Assembly (NCBI RefSeq): GCF_009729205.1
Contig: NZ_VTHB01000001.1
Coordinates: forward strand, 930,001 to 994,000
Direction of reading: 5' to 3'
From: Mycobacteroides sp. CBMA 271
GTDB taxonomy: Bacteria; Actinomycetota; Actinomycetes; Mycobacteriales; Mycobacteriaceae
Length of the DNA stretch: 64,000 nt
A program made the translations under genes and the position numbers. The notes beneath the pieces are model-generated. The model was not told where the DNA came from. It saw nothing but the letters and a program-made list of their open reading frames with translations, and did no database searches. Below are positions 36,235 to 45,774 of this stretch, piece after piece; the first letter of the stretch is position 1, and each line of letters begins with the position of its first letter.

Positions 36235-37050
36235 GTGACGACGCTGCCAAAACAGCCCTTTGGACGTGACGCCTCCCTCGACGGACAAGAGGTGGAGCTG
36301 GACTTCGCCCGCGAGTGGGTGGAGTTCTACGACCCGGAGAACCCCGAGCATTTGATCAAGGCCGACATGACGTGGCTGCTATCGCATTGGACATGCGTCT
36401 TCGGCACCCCGGCATGCCAGGGCACCGTTGCTGGACGCCCCGATGACGGTTGCTGCTCCCACGGGGCCTTCCTCTCGGACGCCGACGATCGGGCGAAGCT
36501 GGACGACGCGGTCAAACAACTCACCGCGCTGGACTGGCAATTCCATGACAAGGGGCTGGGCCGCAAGGGCTACCTGGAGAAGGATGAGCTCGACGGGGAA
36601 AAGCAGTGGCGCACACGCAAGTACAAGGGTGCGTGCATCTTCTTGAACAGGCCCGGGTTCGACGGCGGCATCGGCTGCGCCCTGCATTCCAAGGCCCTCA
36701 AGCTGGGCGTCGAGCCGCTGACGATGAAACCCGAGGTGTGCTGGCAGTTGCCGATCCGACGCACCCAGACCTGGGTGGATCGACCCGACGGTTCGCAGAT
36801 TCTCAAGACGACGATTACCGAGTACGACCGGCGCGGCTGGGGCGAGGGCGGCGCCGACCTGCACTGGTACTGCACCGGCGACCCGGCCGCGCATGTCGGC
36901 AAGAAACAGGTGTGGCAGTCGTACGGCCCGGAACTGACCGAGCTGCTGGGCGAGAAGGCCTACGCGGAGTTGGCCGCGATGTGCAAACGCCGCAGGGGCC
37001 TGGGGCTGATCGCGGTGCACCCGGCCACCCGCGCCGCCGCCCCGCACTAA
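36235..37050 (+). CDS. Cysteine-rich protein of the Rv0495c type
   Basis: A 271-residue protein from GTG 36235. Eight cysteines fall in motifs such as [48 protein letters not shown] and AAMCKRR, suggesting a metal-bound (Fe-S or zinc) protein similar to YkgJ/DUF3109-like iron-sulphur-cluster-containing proteins. No catalytic motif is certain. It diverges from ppx, a conserved arrangement with Rv0495c in M. tuberculosis. Function unknown. Confidence 0.8.
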   Translation: MTTLPKQPFGRDASLDGQEVELDFAREWVEFYDPENPEHLIKADMTWLLSHWTCVFGTPACQGTVAGRPDDGCCSHGAFLSDADDRAKLDDAVKQLTALDWQFHDKGLGRKGYLEKDELDGEKQWRTRKYKGACIFLNRPGFDGGIGCALHSKALKLGVEPLTMKPEVCWQLPIRRTQTWVDRPDGSQILKTTITEYDRRGWGEGGADLHWYCTGDPAAHVGKKQVWQSYGPELTELLGEKAYAELAAMCKRRRGLGLIAVHPATRAAAPH

Positions 37051-37108
37051 CGCCGACACGCCCCCTCACGGTGGATTCGTCTCGTACGTGGTCGCCACGG
37101 GGTCACGT

Positions 37109-37996
37109 CTAGAGTCCGGCGAACAGGTCCGTTTCGGGAGTTTCCGACGCGACGCGCGTGTACACAAGCTCGTAGCGCTCCGTCGGCCACAACTGCTGAC
37201 GCCACGTCCAGGGCAGCACCAGAAAGTGCCCGCCCGGATCGAGCTGGCTTGCGTGCGCGCGCAATGCCTTATCGCGCAGCTCGAAGTAGTCACTGCACGC
37301 GATCTCGGAGGTGACCTGGCGCGAGCCCACCGCTCGCCGCAGCGATCTGGTGAGGACGCCCGCAGCCTTCACCCACCGCGGCACGACCAACGACCGTTCG
37401 ATGACCGGCCTATCGCGCTGGGGTCGCCCCGCACGCTTACGCGTCACTCTGCGCCGCAACCGCTCCGCGCGTTCGAAGTTCCTGACCATCCGCGGCGTCA
37501 CCCGCACCGGTTCATGGATGTAGTACAGCTTCGATACCTCCGGACAACGCTCGTACGCCGCGATCGTCATCTCATGACAGCGGAGGTGGTCGGGGTGCGG
37601 ATAGCCGCCGCATTCGTTGTAGGTGAGCAGCACATCGGGTTTGAAGTCCCGAATCACCTCGACCAGGCGGCCCACCACGTCCGCCAAAGGCATGCGCGCG
37701 AACCCATCATCGGGGACCCCCGCCGGATCGAGATGCAGCCCGGAGTCCATATAGCCCAGCCAACGATGTTGAACGCCAAGGGCACTGGCCGCCGCCGCCA
37801 TCTCGTCGCGCCGTACCTGGGTCAGGTTCTCCCGCACACCCGGCAGATCCATCGCCGGATTGAGGATGTCGCCGCGTTCGCCGCCGGTGGCCGTCACCAC
37901 CAGGACCTCATGCCCCTCAGCCGCATACATGGCCAGGGTGGCCGCTCCCCTACTGGACTCATCGTCCGGGTGCGCGTGCACCGCCAGCAGCCGCAT
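37109..37996 (-). CDS. PIG-L deacetylase, mycothiol S-conjugate amidase (Mca)-like paralogue
   Basis: A 295-residue LmbE/PIG-L zinc hydrolase. The metal motif HAHPDDE gives His9 and Asp12, and GGYPHPDHLRCHE places His134-His137 as the third ligand and catalytic region. GERGDILNPAMDLPGV and the closing DPGGHFLVLPWTWRQQLWPTERYELV plus ETDLFAGL match Mca, not MshB. Mca cleaves mycothiol-drug conjugates; this copy may have different specificity because the region from about 155 to 225 is basic and divergent. Zn2+ hydrolysis is well supported. Confidence 0.88.
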   Translation of the reverse strand: MRLLAVHAHPDDESSRGAATLAMYAAEGHEVLVVTATGGERGDILNPAMDLPGVRENLTQVRRDEMAAAASALGVQHRWLGYMDSGLHLDPAGVPDDGFARMPLADVVGRLVEVIRDFKPDVLLTYNECGGYPHPDHLRCHEMTIAAYERCPEVSKLYYIHEPVRVTPRMVRNFERAERLRRRVTRKRAGRPQRDRPVIERSLVVPRWVKAAGVLTRSLRRAVGSRQVTSEIACSDYFELRDKALRAHASQLDPGGHFLVLPWTWRQQLWPTERYELVYTRVASETPETDLFAGL

Positions 37997-38029
37997 GCCC
38001 GTCAGTGCATCACACGACGGCGCGCGTGG

Positions 38030-38980
38030 CTACTTCCGGGAGGTCACCGGGTTCCGAGTGTCCAGTACTTCCGGCACCGGCGGCAGCAGGTTGAAACGGT
38101 CTAGCTGATTAAACGCCCAGGCACCCCACTTCTCGGCGCGCTCGATCGAGAATGCCTGCGTGGTACGACGATTGATGCCCGGCGCGATGCGGCCCATGAA
38201 GTAGCCCAACCATGCCTCGGTCCGCACCGGTACCACGGCCAGGTCGTAGCGCACCGACCGCACCACAGCGCGTGCCACCAGGTCGGGGCTCATCGGCGAG
38301 AACGGCAGCTTCTCGGCGAACTCCTGCGCCTGCCGCATGATCTGTTTGCCACGATCCATCATCGCCTCATCGGAGCCGATCATCGTCCCATTGAGGCCGA
38401 TATTGGTGTTGATGAATCCCGGGCAGATCGCACTGACCCCAACACCCTTGGCCCCCAACTCAAGCCGCAGACATTCGGTGAGCATCTTGACGCCAGCCTT
38501 GGACACCGAATAGGGCGCCATCACCGGCGTGGGTGTGAAGGCCGCCGCCGAGGCGATGTTGACGATGTGCCCCGATCCGCGTTCGGTCATCTGTTCCCCA
38601 AAGGCCCTGCAGCCGTACACCACGCCCATCAGGTTGACGCTGAGTAGCTTGTCCCAGTCCGCCGGCTCCAGTTTCAGGAACGGTCCGCCAAGGGCAATGC
38701 CCGCATTGTTGACGAGCACGTCGGCAACTCCGTGGTCCGCCAGCACATCGCGGGCGAAGGTCGCCCAGGCGTCGGGGTCCGTGACATCGAGCCGCATTGC
38801 GGTCGCCGTGTTCGCGGTGGCGCGGATCATCGCCGCCGTGGCATTGGCGGCATCCAGATCCATATCCGAGACCACCACGTGCGCACCGTGTTTGGCAAAT
38901 CGGATGGCGGTGGCCCGACCGATCCCGCTACCCGCGCCGGTCACCACCACCAATTGAGGTTGCAATCTGTTGAGCTTCAT
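38030..38980 (-). CDS. Short-chain dehydrogenase/reductase
   Basis: A 316-residue classical SDR. The cofactor motif is VVTGAGSGIGRATA (residues about 12-25), the NAG motif is VLVNNAGIALGG, and the catalytic YxxxK is in APYSVSKAG. The C-terminal extension with WLGYFMGRIAPGINRR is typical of mycobacterial SDRs with lipid-like substrates. It overlaps the FMO gene by 4 bases (38977-38980, ATGA), so the two are translationally coupled and likely act in sequence, e.g. oxidation of an alcohol and Baeyer-Villiger oxidation. Confidence 0.92.
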   Translation of the reverse strand: MKLNRLQPQLVVVTGAGSGIGRATAIRFAKHGAHVVVSDMDLDAANATAAMIRATANTATAMRLDVTDPDAWATFARDVLADHGVADVLVNNAGIALGGPFLKLEPADWDKLLSVNLMGVVYGCRAFGEQMTERGSGHIVNIASAAAFTPTPVMAPYSVSKAGVKMLTECLRLELGAKGVGVSAICPGFINTNIGLNGTMIGSDEAMMDRGKQIMRQAQEFAEKLPFSPMSPDLVARAVVRSVRYDLAVVPVRTEAWLGYFMGRIAPGINRRTTQAFSIERAEKWGAWAFNQLDRFNLLPPVPEVLDTRNPVTSRK

Positions 38981-40554
38981 ACGGTCTCCTTTGACTGTGC
39001 CTCAACCGATGTGACGGTCGTCGGAACCGAGCTGTACTCGTAGACGTCGAGGTTGAAGTGTCGGTTTTGCCAATACATTTCACCGTGCGTCGAGGGACGG
39101 AACGGCGAGTCGCCGTGGTTGTCGATGTAGTACGTGTTCGAACCGGCACAGGTGGGAGTGAACAGGAAATTCTTCTCCTGCCGTTTGAGACACTTCTGGA
39201 AATACTCCTCGTGCGCCTCCTGACGGATCTCGCACACGTCGGCACCCCGTCGCTTGGTCTCCGCGATGGCCCGGCTCAAATGCGCCGAGGTCGCTTCGAT
39301 CATCCATAGATAGGACCCCAACACGAAGCCGTACGGCCCAGTGATGGTGAACATGTTGGGATAGCCCGGCACGGAAACACCTTGGTATGCCTGGAATCTT
39401 TCTGCATCCCAATACGCGCCAAGTTCTTGGCCGTCGCGCCCGATCACCGGGAACGGCGGCGTGGAACCCTTGTCCCACAGCTTGAATCCGGTCGCACAGA
39501 TCAACACGTCGACCTCGTGTTCGACACCGTCCAACGTCCGCACCCCGGTGGGCGTGACGCATTCGATCGAGTCGGTGATCAGGCTGACATCGGGGCGGTT
39601 GAACGTCGCCAGGTAATCGTTAGACATCGATGGCCGCTTGCAGCCCAAACCGTAGTGCGGGATGAGTTTCTCCCGGATCGCAGGATCTTTCACTTGGTTA
39701 CGCATCCAGCGGCGCACCGGAATCTCGGCCAGCTTGCGGATGGTCTCCACCACGACGGGCGGACCGACCAGCTGACCGCTCATCCCGAGCTCGGTGCCGA
39801 CGGTGCCGAGAAGCCTTATGGCGGAGCGCAAGCGCTTGTTCTCCAGAATCCGGCGCCCCATCGGTCCCACCGCGGAGTCAACCTTCGGGAACACCCAGAT
39901 CGGGGTCCGCTGAAACACCGTCAGGTGCCGGGTGTCCTCGACGATGGCGGGCACCAGTTGCAGCGAGGTGGCGCCGGTGCCGATCACGGCGACCCGCTTA
40001 TCCTTGAGCGATACGTCGTGATCCCACAGTGCGGTGTGAATCAGCGTGCCTGCGAAATCGTCGACACCGGGGATATCGGGCATCTTGGGGCGCTCCAGAC
40101 CGCCAATGGCCATCACGCAATGCCTGGCGGTAATCTCCTGGCCGCCGTCCGTGGTCAACCGCCACATGCTGTTTCGTTCATCGAACGTCGCACCCATGAT
40201 GGTGGTGTTGAGCCGCAGCTTGTCGCGCAGACCGTACTTGTCCACCATGTCGTCGGCGTAGTCACGCAGCTCATTCCCGGGCGCGAACACTCGGGACCAA
40301 TCTCCGCGCTGTTCGTAGGAGAAGCTGTAGACGAACGACGGGATATCCACGGCCACACCCGGATAGGTGTTGGCATGCCAGGTTCCGCCCACGTGATCCC
40401 ATTTGTCGACGATGATGAAGTCGTGGATACCCTTGCGTTGCAAGGCAACCCCCGTACCGATGCCGCCGAAACCGGCACCGACAACGACCACCTCGTGGTC
40501 GGGATTCTTTCGTTCGGCTGCCTTGACCCGCCGCGGCGCGACACCTGTTGTCAT
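38977..40554 (-). CDS. Flavin-containing (Baeyer-Villiger-type) monooxygenase
   Basis: A 525-residue class B flavoprotein. FAD motif VVVVGAGFGGIGTG (22-35), NADPH motif VAVIGTGATSLQLVP, and a complete BVMO fingerprint FAGTLIHTALWD (167-178, FxGxxxHxxxWD). DKWDHVGGTWHANTYPG follows the FAD site as in this class. It oxidises ketones or heteroatoms with NADPH and O2. It is the only BVMO here whose fingerprint is intact. ATGA overlap with the downstream SDR, and a 9-base gap from the PF10118 gene upstream, make a three-enzyme unit. Confidence 0.93.
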   Translation of the reverse strand: MTTGVAPRRVKAAERKNPDHEVVVVGAGFGGIGTGVALQRKGIHDFIIVDKWDHVGGTWHANTYPGVAVDIPSFVYSFSYEQRGDWSRVFAPGNELRDYADDMVDKYGLRDKLRLNTTIMGATFDERNSMWRLTTDGGQEITARHCVMAIGGLERPKMPDIPGVDDFAGTLIHTALWDHDVSLKDKRVAVIGTGATSLQLVPAIVEDTRHLTVFQRTPIWVFPKVDSAVGPMGRRILENKRLRSAIRLLGTVGTELGMSGQLVGPPVVVETIRKLAEIPVRRWMRNQVKDPAIREKLIPHYGLGCKRPSMSNDYLATFNRPDVSLITDSIECVTPTGVRTLDGVEHEVDVLICATGFKLWDKGSTPPFPVIGRDGQELGAYWDAERFQAYQGVSVPGYPNMFTITGPYGFVLGSYLWMIEATSAHLSRAIAETKRRGADVCEIRQEAHEEYFQKCLKRQEKNFLFTPTCAGSNTYYIDNHGDSPFRPSTHGEMYWQNRHFNLDVYEYSSVPTTVTSVEAQSKETV

Positions 40555-40563
40555 TGACGGCCC

Positions 40564-41442
40564 CTACTTTCCGTGCCCGGTAAGGGCGCCCTGGTCACCG
40601 AAAAGCTCCTGTTGCCAACGCTCTAGCAGCGGACCGGTGTCGATATCGTCGGGATGGAACCCCGGTCGCATGTACTTGGCGACATCGCGCAACAGCCCGC
40701 GCACCAGTGGCCCCCGGAAGACGTCATAGGTCTGCCGCAGCACCGTGATCGGCTTCCAGCCCTTCGGATCGGTGAGGATGGAGCCCAGCACACCGAGCGT
40801 CACCACCGGGAGGGTCCCGGCCCACATCACGCCCATCACGCCGATGCGAATCCACTCGGGTCCTCCCACCGACCGGTACACGTCGAAGGCCACCGACTTG
40901 TGCTCCAACTCCTCGGTGGCGTGCCAGTTGAGCAGGTGCCAAACCTCGGGATCGCCTGGGATGTTCTGCAATTCATCGCTGGAGAGCACCCGCTCGCCCA
41001 GAATGGCGGTGTAATGCTCGGCCGCCGCCGTCATCGCCAAATGCACCATCGGGTGTGCGGTGTTCTCCACCCGCTGTACCAGCTTCTCGCGCCAGGTGTT
41101 GGGCTTGAACATGAAGATCCGCACCGCGGGATAGCCCAGCTCAATGAGCCTGTCGTTGAGCTTGCGGTGCTCCTGGCCATGCACCGACTCCTGCCCGATG
41201 AACCCGGCCACCCTCTTTTTGAGCTCCGAATCGGTGATCTCGTCGTTGAATCGACGCACCGACCGGATGAAGGACTCCTCACCGGGCGGGAACGCCCCCG
41301 ACAGCACCGCGACGAGATGGCTCATCACGATGTCGCCCTCAACGAAGTGGCGGCTCATCGGATCGGGTTCACCGAAACGGAACCGGATGCGCCGCACCTT
41401 CGGATATCTGCCGACCGGGGGAATCATCGCTGCAGCGGTCAT
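40564..41442 (-). CDS. PF10118 protein A, di-iron-like (predicted metal-dependent hydrolase)
   Basis: A 292-residue protein of PF10118. Helix-like segments carry Glu55/Glu56 (PPGEESFIRS), Glu85 and His88 (GQESVHGQEH), Glu142 (AAAEHYTA), and Glu178 with His181 (WHATEELEH). This is the E, ExxH, E, ExxH arrangement of ferritin-like di-iron proteins, at spacings close to R2 and AurF-like enzymes. Two hydrophobic segments near residues 195-220 suggest membrane association. ATG 41442. It is 27 bases from paralogue B and 9 bases before the FMO gene. Confidence 0.85.
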   Translation of the reverse strand: MTAAAMIPPVGRYPKVRRIRFRFGEPDPMSRHFVEGDIVMSHLVAVLSGAFPPGEESFIRSVRRFNDEITDSELKKRVAGFIGQESVHGQEHRKLNDRLIELGYPAVRIFMFKPNTWREKLVQRVENTAHPMVHLAMTAAAEHYTAILGERVLSSDELQNIPGDPEVWHLLNWHATEELEHKSVAFDVYRSVGGPEWIRIGVMGVMWAGTLPVVTLGVLGSILTDPKGWKPITVLRQTYDVFRGPLVRGLLRDVAKYMRPGFHPDDIDTGPLLERWQQELFGDQGALTGHGK

Positions 41443-41469
41443 GACAATCGTCTCCTCTGACGAATGGAA

Positions 41470-42351
41470 TTACTTCAGGTGGTCGACGAGGACGCCATCG
41501 GAACCGAAAAGCTCTGTCTGCCAACGCTGTAGCAGCGCATCGGTATCGATATCATCGGGATGGAATCCCGGCCGCAGATACTTGCGTACGTCACCCGCGA
41601 GACCCCGGAAGAGCGGACCGCGAAACAGCCCCCTGGCTTCCTTGATCAAGCGCAGCGGTTGGCGTCTCGCCACCGGATCGGATAGCAGTGAACCCGCGAG
41701 AATCGTGAGAGTCAACGGCGGCACTACGGCCATCGCCAGCATCATCAGGCCGATCCTCGTGGCCTCGGTACCGCCCACCGCGCGGTATACGTCGAAGGCT
41801 ACCGATTTGTGCTCCAGCTCCTCCAAGGCGTGCCAGTTGAGCAGGTGCCACACCTCGGGGTCACCCGGAATAGCTTGCACCTCTTCACTTCCCAGCATGC
41901 GCTCGGCAAGGATCGCGGTCATGTGTTCGGCCATGGCGGTCATGGCCAGATGCGCGCGAGGTGGGAGCCTGTTCTCAAACCGGACGAGACGCCTGACCTG
42001 CTTCGCGGAATCCCACCAGGCGATCGGGTAACCCAGCTCGACGAGCTTCTCGTTCACGCGACGATGCTCCTGGCCGTGTACCGATTCCTGCCCAATGAAA
42101 CCGGCCACGCGCTTCTTGAGCTCGGGATCGGTGATCCGGTCGGAGAACTTGCGCACCGAGCGGATGAATCCCTCCTCGCCGGGCGGGAAACCTCCCGAGA
42201 GTCCGGCAACAAAGTGGCTGTACACAATGTCGTCCTCGATGAAGTACTTCCCCGCCCGACCCTCTTCGCCGAACCGGAAGCGAATCCGTCGGGTCTTGGG
42301 ATAGGCGTTGGCCTGCGGTGTAGCGGCCACTGCACTCTGACGACGTGCCAT
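41470..42351 (-). CDS. PF10118 protein B, di-iron-like
   Basis: A 293-residue close paralogue of protein A: GEEGFIRS, GQESVHGQEH, AMAEHMTA and WHALEELEHKSVAFD align throughout. The same ligand-like residues are conserved. Its promoter region contains the GTAC palindrome (42377-42391), 26 bases upstream, so it is likely the first gene of the B-A-FMO-SDR unit (42351 down to 38030). B and A look like a tandem duplication. Confidence 0.88.
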   Translation of the reverse strand: MARRQSAVAATPQANAYPKTRRIRFRFGEEGRAGKYFIEDDIVYSHFVAGLSGGFPPGEEGFIRSVRKFSDRITDPELKKRVAGFIGQESVHGQEHRRVNEKLVELGYPIAWWDSAKQVRRLVRFENRLPPRAHLAMTAMAEHMTAILAERMLGSEEVQAIPGDPEVWHLLNWHALEELEHKSVAFDVYRAVGGTEATRIGLMMLAMAVVPPLTLTILAGSLLSDPVARRQPLRLIKEARGLFRGPLFRGLAGDVRKYLRPGFHPDDIDTDALLQRWQTELFGSDGVLVDHLK

Positions 42352-42376
42352 TTCACGACTCCTTTGTCGAGACGGC

Positions 42377-42391
42377 TAGTACCTGGTACTA
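42377..42391. promoter_or_regulatory. GTAC palindrome, site 1
   Basis: TAGTACCTGGTACTA is a perfect palindrome with 7-base arms around one base. It lies 26 bases upstream of PF10118 gene B. Its core GTACCTGGTAC matches the GTAC-n3-GTAC pattern of four other sites in this region. Confidence 0.6.
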
Positions 42392-42537
42392 AAGGTTACT
42401 GGTGAGTTACACCATAAACGCCGCGCAGTATCTGCGCAAGACTCCACGCCTAATCGGCACGGAGCCGCGACGACACCGAAACAGCACTGAGAGAACGGCT
42501 TTAGCGCACGGAGGGCATCGAAAGGCCCGGCTTTCGA

Positions 42538-43305
42538 TTAGTCGCTGACGGGTACCGAGAGCACTCGGCCCTCGGGGTCCAGAATCACGCCCCGGGCCGC
42601 AGTGGCAGCCGCGAACGCTCCCCAGACGAGCATCGTCAGCTCTTCGACCAGCGCATCCTTGGGGATAGTCGGCTCATTGACCCAGCGCAGCACCCCGAGA
42701 GAGACGGCGCCAAGCATGGCGTCGACGGCATACTGCAGGTTTTCGCCGTTACCGCCGTACATCCGGATCACGCCGGCGAGAAACTCGACCATCGCGTCGG
42801 CGAGCGGACGCCCACTATCGATCAGGCTTGCCGGGGAACGCCCGTCGGTGAAATGCGATCCGATGAGGAATCGCAGGGTGTTGGGGCGCGCATCGACAAG
42901 GTCGACGTAGGCCACGAGCGACGACCGGACGAAATCGCGCAACGTGCCGCTGAGGGTGAGATGCGGCGTGATGCGCTCGATCACGATCTCCTGCAGGCGC
43001 TCCGCGACTGCGTAGAACAGTGCATCCTTGTCGTCGAAGAATCGGTACAGCTTGGGCCGCGAAACACCGGCAGCCTTCAGAATGTCGTCGATCGAGACAT
43101 CGGGCCCGTTCTCCTCGATCGCCCGAAGGGTGGCCTCGATGATTTCCGCGCGGACCGTCGCGCGATGTTCACGCCACCTGTCGACCCTGGCATCGCCCGT
43201 GAGTTCCGGAAGCTTTCCGCTACCCGGGAGCACATCAGTCGACACGCCGCCATCGTAGTCCTTAACTCCAGGACTACGGGTCGATAACGTCGGGACATCG
43301 GCCAT
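42538..43305 (-). CDS. TetR-family regulator, likely of the mce/monooxygenase locus
   Basis: A 255-residue TetR protein from ATG 43305, preceded by AGGGAA. A polar N-terminal extension of about 45 residues precedes the HTH at about 71-92 (SIDDILKAAGVSRPKLYRFF). The C-terminal domain is the helical ligand-binding type. It sits among BVMO, PF10118 and mce genes, with the GTAC-type site (43373-43385) in its own promoter. Autoregulation and control of neighbours are likely; the ligand is probably a lipid or oxidised product. Confidence 0.92.
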   Translation of the reverse strand: MADVPTLSTRSPGVKDYDGGVSTDVLPGSGKLPELTGDARVDRWREHRATVRAEIIEATLRAIEENGPDVSIDDILKAAGVSRPKLYRFFDDKDALFYAVAERLQEIVIERITPHLTLSGTLRDFVRSSLVAYVDLVDARPNTLRFLIGSHFTDGRSPASLIDSGRPLADAMVEFLAGVIRMYGGNGENLQYAVDAMLGAVSLGVLRWVNEPTIPKDALVEELTMLVWGAFAAATAARGVILDPEGRVLSVPVSD

Positions 43306-43372
43306 GAGTAATTCCCTTCCCGCCCGACGCGATACCAGCAGACTACCCTCCGCCCGCACTGATGTAACCAAC

Positions 43373-43385
43373 AGTACTAGATACT
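43373..43385. promoter_or_regulatory. GTAC palindrome, site 2 (TetR promoter)
   Basis: AGTACTAGATACT lies 68-80 bases upstream of the TetR start and shares GTACTAG.TAC with site 5. It is likely the operator for autoregulation. Confidence 0.55.
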
Positions 43386-43428
43386 TTGGATTGCATGCAT
43401 GCTTCGCGTCGGCCGGAAGGGGTCCGTG

Positions 43429-43974
43429 TCATCCCACGCGGCTTGGCCCCCGGGTAGGTAGCTCGCGGTTGAGGCCCCCCAGGCCAAACCAGAAGACCGG
43501 TTTGAGCACGGCAGATAATGATCTGCCCACGATCCGGGAACCTGGAAGGTTGGTCAGATAGCGGGGTGCGCAGGCGAGCGTCCAGTCGACGGTCGCACGA
43601 CCCGGATCTTTTTCGGGAAGCACCCGGTACTCCTCACACCATGAGCCGAATACCGGCAGGGTCGCGTCCAGCGCCGTGTACCGCATGACTCGAGGGGCAT
43701 CGAAATGAATGATCTGTTCGTGTTGGGCGAAGACCATCCAGGAGTGGATGTACATCTGGAAGTCGCGCACGGTGCCTACCGCGGGTTCTGCATCCATCGG
43801 GTACCGGCACCCCCATACGGAAGGAAGCCACGACCACATCCGGTCCCCTGATACCACGCGCCAGACCTCCTCCGGCGAGGCATCGAAAGTCCGGCGGACC
43901 CGAGTGATGAAGGGTGAGACGGCGAAAAAGTCTTCAACTCCGTCCGCCGCGATGGGTACCCCGTCAAATCGCAT
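43429..43974 (-). CDS. SRPBCC-fold protein, copy 1
   Basis: A 181-residue protein of the START/SRPBCC type. ITRVRRTFDASPEEVWRVVSGDRMWSWLP is the typical N-terminal strand-helix region of polyketide cyclase-like members, and VDWTLACAPRYLTNLPG the C-terminal strand. It may bind a hydrophobic ligand. ATG 43974 overlaps the BVMO end by 11 bases. Copies 2 (60449) and 3 (62786) have the same neighbour. Confidence 0.82.
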   Translation of the reverse strand: MRFDGVPIAADGVEDFFAVSPFITRVRRTFDASPEEVWRVVSGDRMWSWLPSVWGCRYPMDAEPAVGTVRDFQMYIHSWMVFAQHEQIIHFDAPRVMRYTALDATLPVFGSWCEEYRVLPEKDPGRATVDWTLACAPRYLTNLPGSRIVGRSLSAVLKPVFWFGLGGLNRELPTRGPSRVG

Positions 43975-45520
43975 GCTCGGCCTCCTTCACGGCGCTGTCG
44001 ATTCGCCTGAATTCGTATGCGCCCGATGGGAAGCGGACACTGCGCCGGTAGGACTGCAACACCGTCCACGGTCGTACGTACGGCGTATCACCCTGCGAAT
44101 TGACGAAATAGCTATTGGATCCGGCGCAGTTCACCGTGAAGTACCTGTTGAGGTTGGCGCCGCTGCGCGTGATGCTCGCCTGAAACTCATCTAACGCTTC
44201 CTGGGTGACCTCCACCCAGGTCGCCCGCTTGGCGCGTGCCAGCTTAAGCACTGCCTCGATGTGCCGCATCGAGTTTTCCAGGATGTAGTGGAAGCTCGTT
44301 CCGGTCCACGAGTAGGGGCCGACGAGCATGAACCGGTTTGGCAGTCCGGGCACCGTATTGCTTTGGTACGCTTGCAATCCCCGCTCCTGAAAGAACGTGC
44401 CGAGGTCGAACCCATTGGTACCCAGCACAGTTCCCACGCGGTACGTCTCAGCGTCAGAGAACATCTCGTATCCGGTGGCGAGTACCAGCACGTCGATGGG
44501 TCGTTCTGTGCCCTCGTTGTCCACGATGCCCGTCCGCGTGATGCGGTCGATTCCGTTCGACACCAACGTGACATTCGTCCGGTTGAACGTCGGCAGGTAG
44601 TCGGCCCCGAGGGTTCCTCGAGTGCATCCTGCACCGAAGCGCGGTCGCAACTGCCGCCGCACTTCAGGATCGCGCACCTTGTACCTGATCCAGCCCAGAT
44701 ATGCCCACAACGCCAACCGGTCGAAGATACCGGCGCCCACCCGGAACAGCGGCTTGGGCGTGTAGATGAGAACACGCAGGCCAAGCTCGATACCCCCCAA
44801 CGCAATCCCGTTGACGGCGTTGGCGAATCGACGGCCCGCCAGCATTCGCTGCAAAACCTTGGGGATACGGAAATCAGGCTTCGGGAAGTACCACTGCGGG
44901 GTGCGCTGATACACGTCCAAGTGCGCAACCTCGCCGGCGATCGATGGGGCGATCTGCACAGTGGAACTACCGACCCCGACGATGCCGACGCGCTTTCCTC
45001 TGAGGTCGATATCGTGTTGCCATCGCGACGGGATTTGGATCGGCCCCGCGAAGGTCTCCAGACCCGGAATGTCTGGTGCGGTCCGCGGATTGATGTATGC
45101 GCCGACGGCACTGATCACGAAACGCGCCGTGATGAATGCACCGTCGGGTGTATGCAACTGCCAGCAGTGATTGTCCTCGTCGAACACCTCGCGCTCGATG
45201 CACGTTCCGAACCTGGCACGAGCCCGCAACCCATGTTGTACGACCAGGTCCATGATGTACTGCTGGATCTCCGCGCCATCGGCGAAGAAGTTCTTCCAGT
45301 CCCCCTTGGGGGCGAAGGTGAACTGATACGCGACGGCCGGGATATCCGCGCCGACTCCGGGGTAGGTGTTGCGCAACCACGTGCCACCGAAATCCTCGTC
45401 ACGATCGATGATGACGAAATTCTCGATGCCGATCTCGCGCAACTTGATTGCCGCGCAGATGCCGCCCAGTCCCGCTCCGACGATCGCAACTTCGTAGTCA
45501 GGTTCATCACGCAGTTCCAT
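43964..45520 (-). CDS. BVMO-like flavin monooxygenase with altered fingerprint
   Basis: A 518-residue class B monooxygenase relative. FAD motif VAIVGAGLGGICAA (11-24), NADPH motif VGIVGVGSSTVQIAP. The fingerprint reads FAGPIQIPSRW (157-167): the usual His is Ile. ATG 45520 is chosen, but GTG 45532 has the better ribosome site (AAGGGCGG); an upstream open frame reaches 45682 without codon bias. It overlaps the SRPBCC gene by 11 bases and shares its promoter region with the methyltransferase. Confidence 0.9.
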   Translation of the reverse strand: MELRDEPDYEVAIVGAGLGGICAAIKLREIGIENFVIIDRDEDFGGTWLRNTYPGVGADIPAVAYQFTFAPKGDWKNFFADGAEIQQYIMDLVVQHGLRARARFGTCIEREVFDEDNHCWQLHTPDGAFITARFVISAVGAYINPRTAPDIPGLETFAGPIQIPSRWQHDIDLRGKRVGIVGVGSSTVQIAPSIAGEVAHLDVYQRTPQWYFPKPDFRIPKVLQRMLAGRRFANAVNGIALGGIELGLRVLIYTPKPLFRVGAGIFDRLALWAYLGWIRYKVRDPEVRRQLRPRFGAGCTRGTLGADYLPTFNRTNVTLVSNGIDRITRTGIVDNEGTERPIDVLVLATGYEMFSDAETYRVGTVLGTNGFDLGTFFQERGLQAYQSNTVPGLPNRFMLVGPYSWTGTSFHYILENSMRHIEAVLKLARAKRATWVEVTQEALDEFQASITRSGANLNRYFTVNCAGSNSYFVNSQGDTPYVRPWTVLQSYRRSVRFPSGAYEFRRIDSAVKEAEHAI

Positions 45521-45716
45521 GGGTCGACCCACGACACCGCCCTTCCGCTTCCGCAACACATCTCGCTGACCTTCGACTCGCGGCGGCGGCCCGCCGCACA
45601 ACGAATTCCCCACCCGGCCAAGCCGGGAATATTTACCAGACTGACACACCATTCTATTAAAAACAAGACCGCTCGCCTGCACATTCGGGCCAGAAGCGGA
45701 TCTATACGTTATGCAA

Positions 45717-45729
45717 AGTATCCAGTACT
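45717..45729. promoter_or_regulatory. GTAC palindrome, site 3 (BVMO / methyltransferase divergent promoter)
   Basis: AGTATCCAGTACT, which reads AGTACTGGATACT on the minus strand, lies in the 254-base gap between the divergent genes, 46-58 bases from the methyltransferase start. It shares AGTACTnGATACT with site 2. Confidence 0.55.
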
Positions 45730-45774
45730 ATCCGTTTCATCAATTTCGAGGTAGTGGTGTGAACTGGAGGCATT

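Noticed and set aside
44261..45754. Plus-strand open frame of 497 codons opposite the BVMO gene
   Set aside because: Shadow of the monooxygenase, His/Arg/Asp-rich with no recognisable domain.
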